Of a DNA stretch of 64,000 nucleotides, positions 42,804-52,303 are shown in pieces; within the stretch, counting starts at the first letter, position 1, and each line of letters opens with the position of its first letter. Under the pieces are notes generated by a model. The model saw nothing but the letters and a program-made list of their open reading frames with translations. It was not told the DNA's origin and did not search any database. Both the position numbers and the translations under genes were made by a program. Source of the DNA: CAVPCZ01 sp963779225 (GTDB lineage: Bacteria > Bacteroidota > Ignavibacteria > UBA10030 > UBA6906); NCBI GenBank assembly GCA_963779225.1, contig CAVZWW010000003.1, positions 620,001-684,000 on the forward strand, in the 5' to 3' direction.

Positions 42804-44171
42804 ATGAAACGCTTACTGCTGCTCCTGTTCCTGGTTGTTTCGGTGGCGACCGCAACCGACACCCGGATCAACGTTCCGTACACCCGCTTCACACTTCCCA
42901 ACGGGCTCACCGTTATTCTCCATGAAGATCATACAACTCCGACCGTCAGCGTGAATATCTATTATCATGTCGGCTCGGGGCGGGAAAAACCCGGGCGGAC
43001 CGGCTTTGCCCATCTTTTTGAACATCTGATGTTCGAAGGTTCCGGCCATGTGCCGGAGGGGAGGTTTGATGAATGGCTTGAAACAACCGGAGGCGACAAC
43101 AACGGATCGACGAATTCGGACCGTACGAATTACTGGATCAACATTCCGCGGAACGCTCTCGAACTTGCGCTATTCCTGGAATCCGACCGGATGGGCTATC
43201 TGTTGAACGCGATGACGCCGGAGAAGGTGGACGGCCAGCGGGATGTCGTCAAGAACGAACGGCGGCAGTCGTATGAAAACCGGCCGTACGGAATGGCATC
43301 GCTGGTCATGGATGAAAGCCTGTATCCACCGGACCATCCGTATCACTGGCCGACCATCGGCTCGATGGCGGATCTTTCCGCCGCAAGTTTTCAGGATGTC
43401 GTGGAGTTCTTCAAGAAATACTACATTCCCAACAATGCCAGCCTGTCCATCGGGGGCGACATCGACGCACCGGCCACGCGTGCGATTGTGGAAAAGTGGT
43501 TCGGCGACATCCCCTCCGGTCCGCCGGTTCCTCCGCTGAGCTCGCCGCCGGCATTCCTGGATACCGAGAAACGTCTGGTCATCGAAGACAAGGTGATGCT
43601 TCCGCGTCTCTACATGGCATGGCATTCACCGGCGATTTTCACCCCGGGGGATGCAGAGCTGGATGTGCTCTCCAACATTCTTGCAGGCGGAAAGAACGCG
43701 CGGCTTCACAAGAGGCTCGTGTACGATCTGCAGATTGCGCAGGATGTGATGGCCTACCAGGCTTCATCGCAGCTCGGGTCCACATTCCAGATTGTCGCCA
43801 CGGCGAGGTCAGGGCATAATCTTGCGGAACTTGAGAAGGTCATCCAGGAAGAACTCAACCGGATCAAAATGGAACCGCCCGCCCGCCGTGAAGTTGACCG
43901 TGCCGTCAATCAATACGAAGCGTCGTTTCTCCGCCGCCTGGAGTCGGTCGGGGGTTTCGGGGGTAAGGCCGATCAACTCAATGCGTACTATGTGCAGACC
44001 GGAAATCCCGATTTCTTTCAGGAGGATCTTGCGCGTTACAAGGCGTTGGATCCGGATGACATTCTTTCTGTGGCGAACACGTATCTCAGCGACACCGGCC
44101 GGGTGGTGCTCAGCGTGGTCCCCGAAGGGAAGAAAGAGTTGGCCGCACCCGCACGAAAGGAGGGGAAGTAA
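42804..44171 (+). CDS. M16 zinc protease, catalytic subunit
   Basis: The 455-residue secreted protein has a signal peptide (about 1-17) and the inverted zinc motif HLFEH at 70-74, in GFAHLFEHLMFEG. A downstream Glu in VVKNERRQSYEN completes the site. Two M16 halves are visible. It is the active partner of the next gene, as in the two-subunit M16 peptidases of many bacteria, and probably degrades oligopeptides in the periplasm. AGGAGG lies seven bases before the ATG; the partner starts three bases after its stop. Confidence 0.92.
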   Translation: MKRLLLLLFLVVSVATATDTRINVPYTRFTLPNGLTVILHEDHTTPTVSVNIYYHVGSGREKPGRTGFAHLFEHLMFEGSGHVPEGRFDEWLETTGGDNNGSTNSDRTNYWINIPRNALELALFLESDRMGYLLNAMTPEKVDGQRDVVKNERRQSYENRPYGMASLVMDESLYPPDHPYHWPTIGSMADLSAASFQDVVEFFKKYYIPNNASLSIGGDIDAPATRAIVEKWFGDIPSGPPVPPLSSPPAFLDTEKRLVIEDKVMLPRLYMAWHSPAIFTPGDAELDVLSNILAGGKNARLHKRLVYDLQIAQDVMAYQASSQLGSTFQIVATARSGHNLAELEKVIQEELNRIKMEPPARREVDRAVNQYEASFLRRLESVGGFGGKADQLNAYYVQTGNPDFFQEDLARYKALDPDDILSVANTYLSDTGRVVLSVVPEGKKELAAPARKEGK

Positions 44172-44173
44172 CC

Positions 44174-45646
44174 ATGAACCGGATCTCCGTCACCCCATTG
44201 GCTCTGGTTTTTCACCTGGTCTCCTGTCTGGTTGTGGTTCCCGTTTCCGCCCAGAAAGTGGATCGTTCCGCTCCCCCCAAAGTGGGTCCTCCGCCGGTGT
44301 TCCGCATGGCACCGATCCAGCGGTTTACCCTCTCCAACGGTTTGCGCGTGGTATTGCTCGAGAAGCATGAAGTCCCGCTCGTGCAAATCAATCTGGTGTT
44401 TTCCACAGGTTCCGTGATGGATCCTGAAGGGAAGACCGGGCTGGCCTCGATGACGGCGGCCATGCTTACAGAAGGTGCAGCGGGGCGCGATGCACTCGCT
44501 CTCGCCGATGCCATTGACTATCTCGGTGCGCAGGTGTCGGCATCCGCCGGTTTTCATACATCAGCGGTCTCCCTGCAGACACCGCTGGCGAAGCTGGACT
44601 CGGCGCTTGCCCTCCAGGCGGACGTAGCGTTGCGTCCGACGTTCCCCCCTGCAGAACTCGAGCGGAAGCGGAAGGACCGTCTGACGACGCTGCTCCAGTG
44701 GCGTGACGAAGCGCGTGCCCAGGCATCGGTGATGTTCAACCGGACAGTGTACGGTGAGACTCATCCCTACGGTGTCTCCGCGATAGGCGATGAGCAGGCG
44801 ATCCGCTCGTTGCGTGTCGAGGATCTCCAGCACTTCTTTTCCCTGTACTACAAACCGAACAATGCTTTTCTGGTGGTCGTCGGTGATGTGCATGTGCAGA
44901 TGATGAAGCCCAAGCTGGAAGCGGCGTTTGGTGCCTGGAAAGCCGGAAACATCGTTCCGGTGCAGTTCCCGGCGATCGTCCCGAAGGAAAAGCGTTCGGT
45001 CACGATAGTCGACAAGCCCGGTGCCGCGCAGACGGAGATCCGTGTCGGCCGTGTGGGTTCGCCGAGAGTGACGGACGACTACTACGCACTCGTGGTGATG
45101 AACACGATTCTCGGAGGCTCATTCAGTTCCCGTCTCAACCAGAACCTGCGTGAAACCCACGGGTACACATACGGGGCCCGTTCGTCGTTTGCCTTCCGTC
45201 TTTATGCAGGTCCGTTTATGGCCAGTGCGGCTGTGCACACGGCCAAGACTGACTCTGCATTGATGGAGGTGGTGAAGGAGCTTGACGCCATCATGAAGCC
45301 GGTTCCCGCCGAAGAGCTGGAACGGGCGAAAAACTATGTTGCACTCGGATTTCCCGGGGATTTCCAGACCGTGCGGGATATCGCGCTGCGGCTCGAGGAA
45401 ATGATGATCTATGATTTGCCGGAGACATATTTCGACAACTATATCGCCCGAATCCTTTCCGTCACCCGGGATGACGTGCAGCGCGCAGCGAAGAAGTTCC
45501 TGGATCCGGAGAAGATGGCGGTAGTGCTGGTGGGCGACCGGAAGGAGATCCAGGAGAAGATCGTGGCGATGAAACTGGGTCCGATGCAGACGCTGACGGT
45601 GGAAGATGTTCTCGGAAAGCCGCCGGTCATCGGGGAGAACAAGTGA
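44174..45646 (+). CDS. M16 protease-like partner subunit without zinc site
   Basis: The 490-residue secreted protein keeps the M16 fold (VFSTGSVMDPEGKTGLASMT, then HPYGVSAIGDE and NTILGGSFSSRLNQNLRE), but where the HxxEH motif should be it reads TAAMLTEG. It is therefore the non-catalytic half that shapes the substrate chamber with the preceding subunit. The R/Y-type substrate-binding segment (RETHGYTYGARSSF) is preserved. Its TGA stop overlaps the GTG of the next gene. Confidence 0.92.
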   Translation: MNRISVTPLALVFHLVSCLVVVPVSAQKVDRSAPPKVGPPPVFRMAPIQRFTLSNGLRVVLLEKHEVPLVQINLVFSTGSVMDPEGKTGLASMTAAMLTEGAAGRDALALADAIDYLGAQVSASAGFHTSAVSLQTPLAKLDSALALQADVALRPTFPPAELERKRKDRLTTLLQWRDEARAQASVMFNRTVYGETHPYGVSAIGDEQAIRSLRVEDLQHFFSLYYKPNNAFLVVVGDVHVQMMKPKLEAAFGAWKAGNIVPVQFPAIVPKEKRSVTIVDKPGAAQTEIRVGRVGSPRVTDDYYALVVMNTILGGSFSSRLNQNLRETHGYTYGARSSFAFRLYAGPFMASAAVHTAKTDSALMEVVKELDAIMKPVPAEELERAKNYVALGFPGDFQTVRDIALRLEEMMIYDLPETYFDNYIARILSVTRDDVQRAAKKFLDPEKMAVVLVGDRKEIQEKIVAMKLGPMQTLTVEDVLGKPPVIGENK

Positions 45647-46335
45647 AACAGACGGAGAGGGCGGACAACCTGGCCGCCCTCCATGCTTCGATCATCTCCT
45701 GCAGGCATTGTCCCCGTCTTGTGGCCTGGCGGGAGGAGGCGGCACGAAACAAAGTGAAGCGGTTCGCCCGGGAGGAATACTGGGGAAAACCACTGACGGG
45801 ATTCGGGGACCCGGGCGCCCGCCTGCTTCTTGTGGGGCTTGCACCGGCGGCACACGGGGGGAACCGCACGGGCCGCATGTTCACGGGCGACGAAAGCGGT
45901 AACTGGCTCTTCCGGGCACTCCACAGGGCCGGTTTTGCCAACCAGGAAACGTCCCTCCATGTGGAGGACGGCCTGGAGCTGAATGACTGTTACATTGTGG
46001 CTGCGCTCCGGTGTGCTCCGCCACAAAACAAACCTCTTCCCGCAGAAATGCTCAACTGCCGGCCCTTTCTCCTGGAGGAGATCGGCTTCCTGCGCCGCGT
46101 GCGCGTGGTGGTGGGGCTGGGAAAGATCGGTTTCGAGGCGGGACTCAAGGCGTATCGCGACCTGGGACGTATCGGCTTTCCCGCGATCCCGCACTTCGCA
46201 CACGGCGCCATGTACAGATTTGACGACCTTACCTTTATTGCGTCGTATCATCCGAGTCAGCAGAACACCTTCACGGGGAAACTCACGCGGCCGATGTTCA
46301 ATGCCGTCTTCCGGAAAGCCGGGAAATACCTGTAA
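45643..46335 (+). CDS. Uracil-DNA glycosylase, family 5 (UdgB)
   Basis: The 230-residue protein has motif 1 GLAPAAHGGNRTGRMFTGDE, the exact family 5 form that lacks the usual catalytic Asp. It also has motif 3 SYHPSQQNTFTGKL and cysteines for a 4Fe-4S cluster (CRHCPR near the N-terminus plus later Cys). It removes uracil and other deaminated bases from DNA. The start is GTG 45643, overlapping the previous stop, so translation is coupled to the M16 pair although the functions are unrelated. Confidence 0.9.
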   Translation: MKQTERADNLAALHASIISCRHCPRLVAWREEAARNKVKRFAREEYWGKPLTGFGDPGARLLLVGLAPAAHGGNRTGRMFTGDESGNWLFRALHRAGFANQETSLHVEDGLELNDCYIVAALRCAPPQNKPLPAEMLNCRPFLLEEIGFLRRVRVVVGLGKIGFEAGLKAYRDLGRIGFPAIPHFAHGAMYRFDDLTFIASYHPSQQNTFTGKLTRPMFNAVFRKAGKYL

Positions 46336-46395
46336 AGACCCGGCCCCTTCCCCCCCGGCCCGTTCACCGGGTATAGCGGCAGAAGGGATGCAAGC

Positions 46396-47961
46396 TCACG
46401 GTAACGTCAGCACCACCACCGAGCATGGAGGAAGCTGCACCCGCACCGTTGTTCCCTCCAGCCGTGCGCTGTCGAAACCCGTCGGCCGCACCCTTTCAGG
46501 ATCTTCAAAAGTGTTGTGGTCCTGCATCTTTTCCGATACGAGGATTCTGCCGCGGACAGTGGTGCACAACAATCCCCGGATATCGATGGTGACATCCTGT
46601 GCACTGGCGGGGTGGATATTCACAAGCGACAGATGCATCGCACCGTTTCTGTCCCGGGATGCCGAGGCATATACGGCGGGAAGAGAGGAGGCGCCGAGGG
46701 TGTACATGGTGCTTCGCACGTCGAGGGGAAGCGACACCGCATCATGATGAACAGTGTACATCTCCATCACATGATATGTGGGAGTGAGCAGTATCCTCTT
46801 TTCGTCGGTGAGCAACACCGCCTGCAGAACGTTCACGGTCTGCGCGAGGTTGGCCATCCTGACACGGTCCGAGTGGTTGTTGAAAATGTTCAGTGTCAAT
46901 CCGGCAATCATCGCATCGCGCATGCTGCTCTGCTGGTAGAGGAAATTCGGATTGGTGCCGGGTTCCACGTCGTACCAGGCTCCCCATTCGTCCACGACAA
47001 GAGCCACCTTCTTCTTCGGATCATACCTGTCCATAATGTTGCTGTGCGCCTGCACCAGCTCCTCCATCCGGAAGGCGCGCTGCATCGAATCGAAATACTC
47101 GGCTTCGGTGTAGTTCGTCGCCGAGCTTTTATGGTTCCAGTTGGTTGCGTAATGGTGCAGGGCGATGCCTTCCAGGAGAGTGTGGGGGATGTCGCGCATC
47201 AGGCCCTCCGTCCACCGGTAGTCCCCCGAACTTGCGCCGGAAGCGATCCTGAAAAGCCGCTTGGTCCCCCCGGACGCTCCCATGAAAGTGGCATATAACC
47301 GGTAGACGTTTGCGTAGTACTCCGGCGTCATATTTCCCCCGCATCCCCAGGCTTCATTCCCCACTCCCCAGTACCGGACGTTCCACGGCTGCTCACGGCC
47401 GTTCTTCTTCCGCAGGGCGGACATCGGACTTCTGCCATCGCCATTCACGTACTGCACCCAGTCCGCCAATTCCTGGACGGTGCCGCTCCCAACGTTCCCG
47501 GACACATACGGTTCGGCTCCGAGTTGCCCGCAGAGGTCGAGAAATTCATGTGTGCCAAAACTGTTGTTTTCCGTTACCCCTCCCCACCAGCTGTTCACAA
47601 TGGAAGGTCGCTGGTTTGTCTGACCGATGCCGTCCTTCCAGTGATAGGTGTCTGCAAAGCATCCTCCGGGCCAGCGGAGGTTGGGAATCTTCAGTTTCTT
47701 CAGCGCTTCGACGACATCCGTCCGGATCCCCCGCGTGTTGGGCACACCGGTCTGCCCTTCTCCAAGAAAATACCCCCCATAAATGCACCTGCCAAGATGT
47801 TCCGAAAAATGCCCGTAGATATGGCGGCTGATCGTGTCTCTTCCAAGATCGGCGTTGACGACGATCCGGACCTGGCCGAATACCGAGGCGGCGCACAGCA
47901 GCGCAGCGGCGACTGCGGTGGCCTGGCGAAAGGGGAAAATCGGAGCGAAATGGATGGGCAT
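46396..47961 (-). CDS. GH51 alpha-L-arabinofuranosidase, secreted
   Basis: About 521 residues with a signal peptide (about 1-29, cut near SVFGQ). The GH51 barrel has the acid/base Glu in WGVGNEAWGCGG and the nucleophile Glu in ALVVDEWGAWY. Other family segments are LRWPGGCFADTYHW and IYGHFSEHLGRCIYGG. It removes alpha-L-arabinofuranosyl groups from arabinan or arabinoxylan in the periplasm or outside. The start at 47961 has GGAGA upstream. It is divergent from the GH127 operon across a shared control region. Confidence 0.92.
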   Translation of the reverse strand: MPIHFAPIFPFRQATAVAAALLCAASVFGQVRIVVNADLGRDTISRHIYGHFSEHLGRCIYGGYFLGEGQTGVPNTRGIRTDVVEALKKLKIPNLRWPGGCFADTYHWKDGIGQTNQRPSIVNSWWGGVTENNSFGTHEFLDLCGQLGAEPYVSGNVGSGTVQELADWVQYVNGDGRSPMSALRKKNGREQPWNVRYWGVGNEAWGCGGNMTPEYYANVYRLYATFMGASGGTKRLFRIASGASSGDYRWTEGLMRDIPHTLLEGIALHHYATNWNHKSSATNYTEAEYFDSMQRAFRMEELVQAHSNIMDRYDPKKKVALVVDEWGAWYDVEPGTNPNFLYQQSSMRDAMIAGLTLNIFNNHSDRVRMANLAQTVNVLQAVLLTDEKRILLTPTYHVMEMYTVHHDAVSLPLDVRSTMYTLGASSLPAVYASASRDRNGAMHLSLVNIHPASAQDVTIDIRGLLCTTVRGRILVSEKMQDHNTFEDPERVRPTGFDSARLEGTTVRVQLPPCSVVVLTLP

Positions 47962-48007
47962 AGGGGTCTCCCTGTTTGGCCGTGCCTGATGGGGGGCAAA
48001 AAAAGGA

Positions 48008-48036
48008 AAGATACAGCGTACGGAAACAAAGGACAA
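48008..48036 (-). promoter_or_regulatory. Candidate promoter for the GH51 gene
   Basis: On the minus strand TTGTCC (48036-48031), a 17-base spacer and TATCTT (48013-48008). It lies 43 bases from the divergent consensus promoter of the arabinose operon, so one regulator could control both. Confidence 0.5.
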
Positions 48037-48078
48037 GTCTCCGATGTGTGAGGAAATGATCTCACGGCTTTCCACATC

Positions 48079-48107
48079 TTGACATCGGTGTAATCCTGCA
48101 GTATAAT
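48079..48107 (+). promoter_or_regulatory. Perfect consensus sigma-70 promoter of the arabinose operon
   Basis: TTGACA at 48079-48084, exactly 17 bases, then TATAAT at 48102-48107. Both boxes are perfect. Transcription would start near 48114, giving a leader of about 80 bases before the GH127 ATG. A promoter this strong in front of sugar genes implies a repressor, but I could not identify a convincing operator palindrome. Confidence 0.8.
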
Positions 48108-48194
48108 ATCATCAGGGGCGATACCGTCAGACCCATATACGCCGCCCCTCGGCGGCATCCTCACAGCAACTTACCCATGTACGAAGCTCTCACC

Positions 48195-50603
48195 ATGAAC
48201 AGACATCTCCTCCCGTGCTGTGTGTGTGTTCTCCTTCTCACTCCCGGCGTTCTCCACGCTTCCGACCGGTCCACTGGATATCCGGTCACTCCCGTACCGT
48301 TCACCGCCGTACAGGTTGAAGATGCGTTCTGGGGGCCGCGGCTGGAAACCAACCGGACGGTCTCCATTCCGTACGCACTCCGGCAGTGTGCGGAGACGGG
48401 CAGGATCCGGAACTTTGAGCTGGCGGACTCCGTGCTGCGGGGAGAGTTGCAGCAGGGGACTTTTTGCAGCCGCTACGGTTTTGATGATTCCGATGTCTTT
48501 AAGATCATAGAAGGAGCATCATATTCCCTGCATATCCGGTATGATGCGGCGCTGGACAGAATTCTGGATTCGCTCATCACGAAGATCGCGGCGGCGCAGG
48601 AGAAGGATGGGTATCTGTACACCATGCGCACGATGAATCCGCAGAAATCGTGGGCGGCGGAACGCTGGGTGAACGACCGTGCCAGGGGGAGCCATGAGCT
48701 ATACAACGCAGGACATCTGTATGAAGCCGCAGTTGCCCATCATGCGGCGACAGGAAAGCAGTCGCTTCTGATGGTCGCACGCAAGAGCGCCGATCTGTTG
48801 TGTGCCACATTCGGACCGGGAAAGATGCGGACCGTGCCGGGCCATCAGGGTATTGAGATCGGGCTCTCCCGTCTTTACCTTGCGACCGGTGAGAGAAAGT
48901 ATCTGGATCTTGCAAAATTCTTTCTGGATGAGCGCGGCCGGCCGAAGGGTGAAACATACAACCAGGACCATCTGCCGGTCGTGGAACAGACGGAAGCCGT
49001 CGGCCACTCGGTCCGCGCGGCATACATGTACTCCGGTATGGCCGATGTGGCGGCTCTCACCGGCGATGGATCCTACGTCAGCGCAATCGACCGGATCTGG
49101 CAGGATGTCGTGGGAAGGAAGATGTATCTCACCGGCGGCATCGGCGCGGTCGGGAACACGGAGGGATTCGGTGCGCCGTATGAACTCCCCAACCTGAACG
49201 CCTATTGCGAAACCTGCGCTTCCATCGCCAACGTCTTCTGGAACTACCGGATGTTTCTGCGCCATGCCGATGCCCGCTATCTGGACATCGTGGAACGGGT
49301 GATATACAACGGTTTTCTCTCCGGCGTTTCAATGACGGGCGACCGTTTCTTTTATCCCAACCCTCTGGAAGCATTGTGGGGGAAACAACGTTCGCCCTGG
49401 TTCGCGTGCGCCTGCTGTCCGTCGAATATTGTGCGGTTCATTCCCTCTATTCCCGGGTATGTATATGCGCACCGTGATGACACGCTGTTCGTCAACCTGT
49501 TTATCGGCGGGCGGGCGGAGATTAACCTGGGCTCCGGCATGGTTGCCATGAGACAGAGGGGGAATTATCCATGGGACGGGACGATCACTGTTGAAGTATC
49601 GCCGGCGGAGGAGAGAACGTTTACACTTGCGCTGCGGATTCCGGGCTGGGCAGAGGGAAGGCCGGTACCGTCAGATCTCTATCGATATCTTCATGACGTG
49701 CACGATCCGGTGCGGGTGGCGGTGAACGGGGCAGCGGTCGAAGGCGTCATGGACAGGGGATTCCTGCGCATCCGCAGGGTGTGGAAATCCGGTGACGCCG
49801 TTACCTTCTCTCTTCCCATGCCCGTCCGGAGAGTGGTGGCACACCGAAATGTGACGGAAGATCTCGGCAGGGTGGCCCTTGAACGCGGGCCATTGCTCTT
49901 CTGCCTGGAAGGACAGGACAATGCGGAAGGGGAGGTGGTGAATCTTGTGATTCCTGATACCAGCGCACTGAGGACACGGTATATGTCCGACCTCCTTGGA
50001 GGTGTGCAACTCATAGAAGGCACAGCCGTTCCCGTCCGGCGTCAGCTGGGCGGGACGGTCACGGCGGGGAAAGAGCGTCTCTTCACCGCGATCCCGTACT
50101 ATGCCTGGGCTCACCGCGGCCCGTCGGCAATGACCGTCTGGCCCGCGAGGGAGAGCGGGGGGGCGAAGCCTCTTCCCGCTCCGACGATAGCATTCACGTC
50201 GCTCCTCTCCACCTCCGGCGGCCACGACAGTCTGGCCCTGACGGATCAGTTGACACCCCGGCACTCCAACGATGAATCCATCCCTCGCTTCCACTGGTGG
50301 CCGAAAAAGGGGAGCACGGAGTGGGTCAGGCTGCAGTTCTCCGGACCCACACGGGTCCAGCGGTGTTCTGTGTACTGGTTCGATGACACGGGGATCGGTG
50401 AATGCCGTGTGCCGGCTGCGTGGAAGATACTTTGCAGGGCCGGGAACGAGTGGAAGCCGGTGACGGGCGCATCGGCAGCCGGATGCGAAAGAGACCGCTG
50501 GAACACCATCACCTTTCAACCGGTGGAAACCGCGGAGCTGCGCCTGGAGGTGCAGCTGCAGCCCGGGTTCTCCGCCGGCTTATACGAATGGATTGTGGAG
50601 TGA
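48195..50603 (+). CDS. GH127 beta-L-arabinofuranosidase with C-terminal F5/8-like domain, secreted
   Basis: About 802 residues with a signal peptide (about 1-22). The GH127 (DUF1680) core has the metal/nucleophile cysteines in AYCETCASIANVFWNYRM and FACACCPSNIVRFIPS and the usual HTGHLYEAAVAH-like segment (YNAGHLYEAAVAHH). After about residue 640 comes a beta-rich tail (LTDQLTPRHSNDES, then WVRLQFSGPTRVQRCSVYW) resembling an F5/8 carbohydrate-binding domain, making it longer than most GH127. It releases beta-L-arabinose. ATG 48195 starts the signal peptide. araB begins three bases after its stop. Confidence 0.9.
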   Translation: MNRHLLPCCVCVLLLTPGVLHASDRSTGYPVTPVPFTAVQVEDAFWGPRLETNRTVSIPYALRQCAETGRIRNFELADSVLRGELQQGTFCSRYGFDDSDVFKIIEGASYSLHIRYDAALDRILDSLITKIAAAQEKDGYLYTMRTMNPQKSWAAERWVNDRARGSHELYNAGHLYEAAVAHHAATGKQSLLMVARKSADLLCATFGPGKMRTVPGHQGIEIGLSRLYLATGERKYLDLAKFFLDERGRPKGETYNQDHLPVVEQTEAVGHSVRAAYMYSGMADVAALTGDGSYVSAIDRIWQDVVGRKMYLTGGIGAVGNTEGFGAPYELPNLNAYCETCASIANVFWNYRMFLRHADARYLDIVERVIYNGFLSGVSMTGDRFFYPNPLEALWGKQRSPWFACACCPSNIVRFIPSIPGYVYAHRDDTLFVNLFIGGRAEINLGSGMVAMRQRGNYPWDGTITVEVSPAEERTFTLALRIPGWAEGRPVPSDLYRYLHDVHDPVRVAVNGAAVEGVMDRGFLRIRRVWKSGDAVTFSLPMPVRRVVAHRNVTEDLGRVALERGPLLFCLEGQDNAEGEVVNLVIPDTSALRTRYMSDLLGGVQLIEGTAVPVRRQLGGTVTAGKERLFTAIPYYAWAHRGPSAMTVWPARESGGAKPLPAPTIAFTSLLSTSGGHDSLALTDQLTPRHSNDESIPRFHWWPKKGSTEWVRLQFSGPTRVQRCSVYWFDDTGIGECRVPAAWKILCRAGNEWKPVTGASAAGCERDRWNTITFQPVETAELRLEVQLQPGFSAGLYEWIVE

Positions 50604-50605
50604 CT

Positions 50606-52303
50606 ATGGCGCAGGATTCCGGGTATGTTATCGGTATGGATTTCGGCACGGACTCGGTTCGTGTGTTGATTGTTGATGTGGCCGGGGGGCGCGAAGTCTC
50701 CACCGGTCTCTCCTCCTACAACCGCTGGAAGGCGGGAAGGTACTGTGACCCTTCTGCAAACATGTTCCGGCAACATCCCCTGGATTACGTCGAAAGTATG
50801 GAGGCCGCCTTACGGGAAGCCTTGTCCCGTGCACCCGCCGGGTCGGCGGCACGTGTCAAAGCCATTTCGGTGGACACCACGGGATCCACTCCCGTTGCGG
50901 TGGACTCCGGAGGCACACCTCTGGCGTTACTTCCGGCGTTCGCAGAAAACCCCAATGCAATGTTCATTCTCTGGAAGGATCATACCGCGATTCGCGAAGC
51001 GGAAGAGATCAATCGTCATGCACGCGCCTGGGGCGGCGCAGACTTCACGCGGTTCGAAGGGGGAGTGTACTCATCGGAATGGTTCTGGGCCAAACTCCTT
51101 CATGTGGTGCGGACCGACAGGGCCGTTCGCGCGGAAGCGTTTTCCTGGGTGGAACACTGTGATTGGATTCCGGCGCTGCTGACGGGCGACACACTCCCGC
51201 ACCGGATCAAACGGAGCAGATGCGCCGCCGGTCACAAGGCGATGTGGCATCCGTCGTTCGGAGGGTTACCGGCGGAAGAATTCCTGGTGGGACTTGATCC
51301 GCTTCTCGCGGGACTCCGCGGCCGTCTCTATGAGCAGACGTTCACGAGCGACACGCCGGCCGGGATCCTCACATCGGAATGGGCGGGACGGCTTGGATTG
51401 CCCCCCGGGGTGCTGGTTGGCGTCGGGGCTTTTGACGCCCACATGGGGGCGGTCGGCGGTGAAATTGCCCCGTATACCCTGACCAAGATCATGGGTACCT
51501 CGACATGCGACATGATTGTTGCATCTTCCGAAGAGATCGGCGACACGCCGGTGCGGGGAATTTGCGGTCAGGTGGACGGCTCCATCATTCCCGGCATGAT
51601 AGGTATGGAGGCGGGGCAATCGGCATTCGGGGACGTGTTTGCCTGGTTCCGTGACGTGCTTCTGTGGCCTGTTGCCCGCTTCATCGGTGAAGCACCGCAA
51701 ATTGACGCGACGGTGCGCCGGCAACTCGTGCAGGAAACCGGCGACCGGTTGATCGCGGAGCTCTCTGCAGTGGCAAGCGGGATTCCTCCCGGAGAATCCG
51801 GCGTGCTCGCACTCGATTGGCTGAACGGGCGCCGGACGCCCGATGCAAACCAGTTACTGCGCGGCGCCATCACCGGCCTCAATCTCGCCAGTGACCCGCC
51901 AAAAATCTTCCGGGCCCTCGTGGAGGCAACAGCGTTCGGAGCGCGCATGATCGTGGAACGCTTTCGCGCCGAAGGCGTGCGTATCGATCAGGTCATCGCG
52001 CTTGGCGGCGTTGCGAAAAAGTCCCCCTTCGTCATGCAAGTTGTTGCCGATGTGTTGAATATGCCCATAAAGGTCCCACGGTCCGAACAAACGTGTGCCC
52101 TCGGAGCGGCAATGTGCGCCGCGGCGGTCGCCGGAATCTATCCAAGTATCGATGCCGCAAAAGCGGCAATGGGAAACGGCTTTGAGAAAGTGTACACACC
52201 CGCGGCCGGGTCGGTGAGTATCTACAACACACTCTTTGACCGGTACTCCCGGCTTGCCCGTTTTGTGGAAGAAGAAACACGGACACAGGAGAACACACGA
52301 TGA
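50606..52303 (+). CDS. araB: Ribulokinase
   Basis: About 565 residues of the FGGY kinase family in the AraB form: VIGMDFGTDSVRVLIVD at the N-terminus, DTTGSTPVAVD, FILWKDHTA, GTSTCDMIV, and FGARMIVERFRAEGVRIDQVIALGG near the C-terminus. It phosphorylates L-ribulose to L-ribulose 5-phosphate. ATG 50606 follows the GH127 stop directly; a longer frame lies inside that gene and is rejected. The araD start overlaps its stop. Confidence 0.93.
   Translation: MAQDSGYVIGMDFGTDSVRVLIVDVAGGREVSTGLSSYNRWKAGRYCDPSANMFRQHPLDYVESMEAALREALSRAPAGSAARVKAISVDTTGSTPVAVDSGGTPLALLPAFAENPNAMFILWKDHTAIREAEEINRHARAWGGADFTRFEGGVYSSEWFWAKLLHVVRTDRAVRAEAFSWVEHCDWIPALLTGDTLPHRIKRSRCAAGHKAMWHPSFGGLPAEEFLVGLDPLLAGLRGRLYEQTFTSDTPAGILTSEWAGRLGLPPGVLVGVGAFDAHMGAVGGEIAPYTLTKIMGTSTCDMIVASSEEIGDTPVRGICGQVDGSIIPGMIGMEAGQSAFGDVFAWFRDVLLWPVARFIGEAPQIDATVRRQLVQETGDRLIAELSAVASGIPPGESGVLALDWLNGRRTPDANQLLRGAITGLNLASDPPKIFRALVEATAFGARMIVERFRAEGVRIDQVIALGGVAKKSPFVMQVVADVLNMPIKVPRSEQTCALGAAMCAAAVAGIYPSIDAAKAAMGNGFEKVYTPAAGSVSIYNTLFDRYSRLARFVEEETRTQENTR

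Noticed and set aside
50402..50605. Upstream extension of araB into the GH127 gene
   Set aside because: It lies inside the coding region of GH127; the ATG at 50606 gives the canonical kinase start VIGMDFGTDS.
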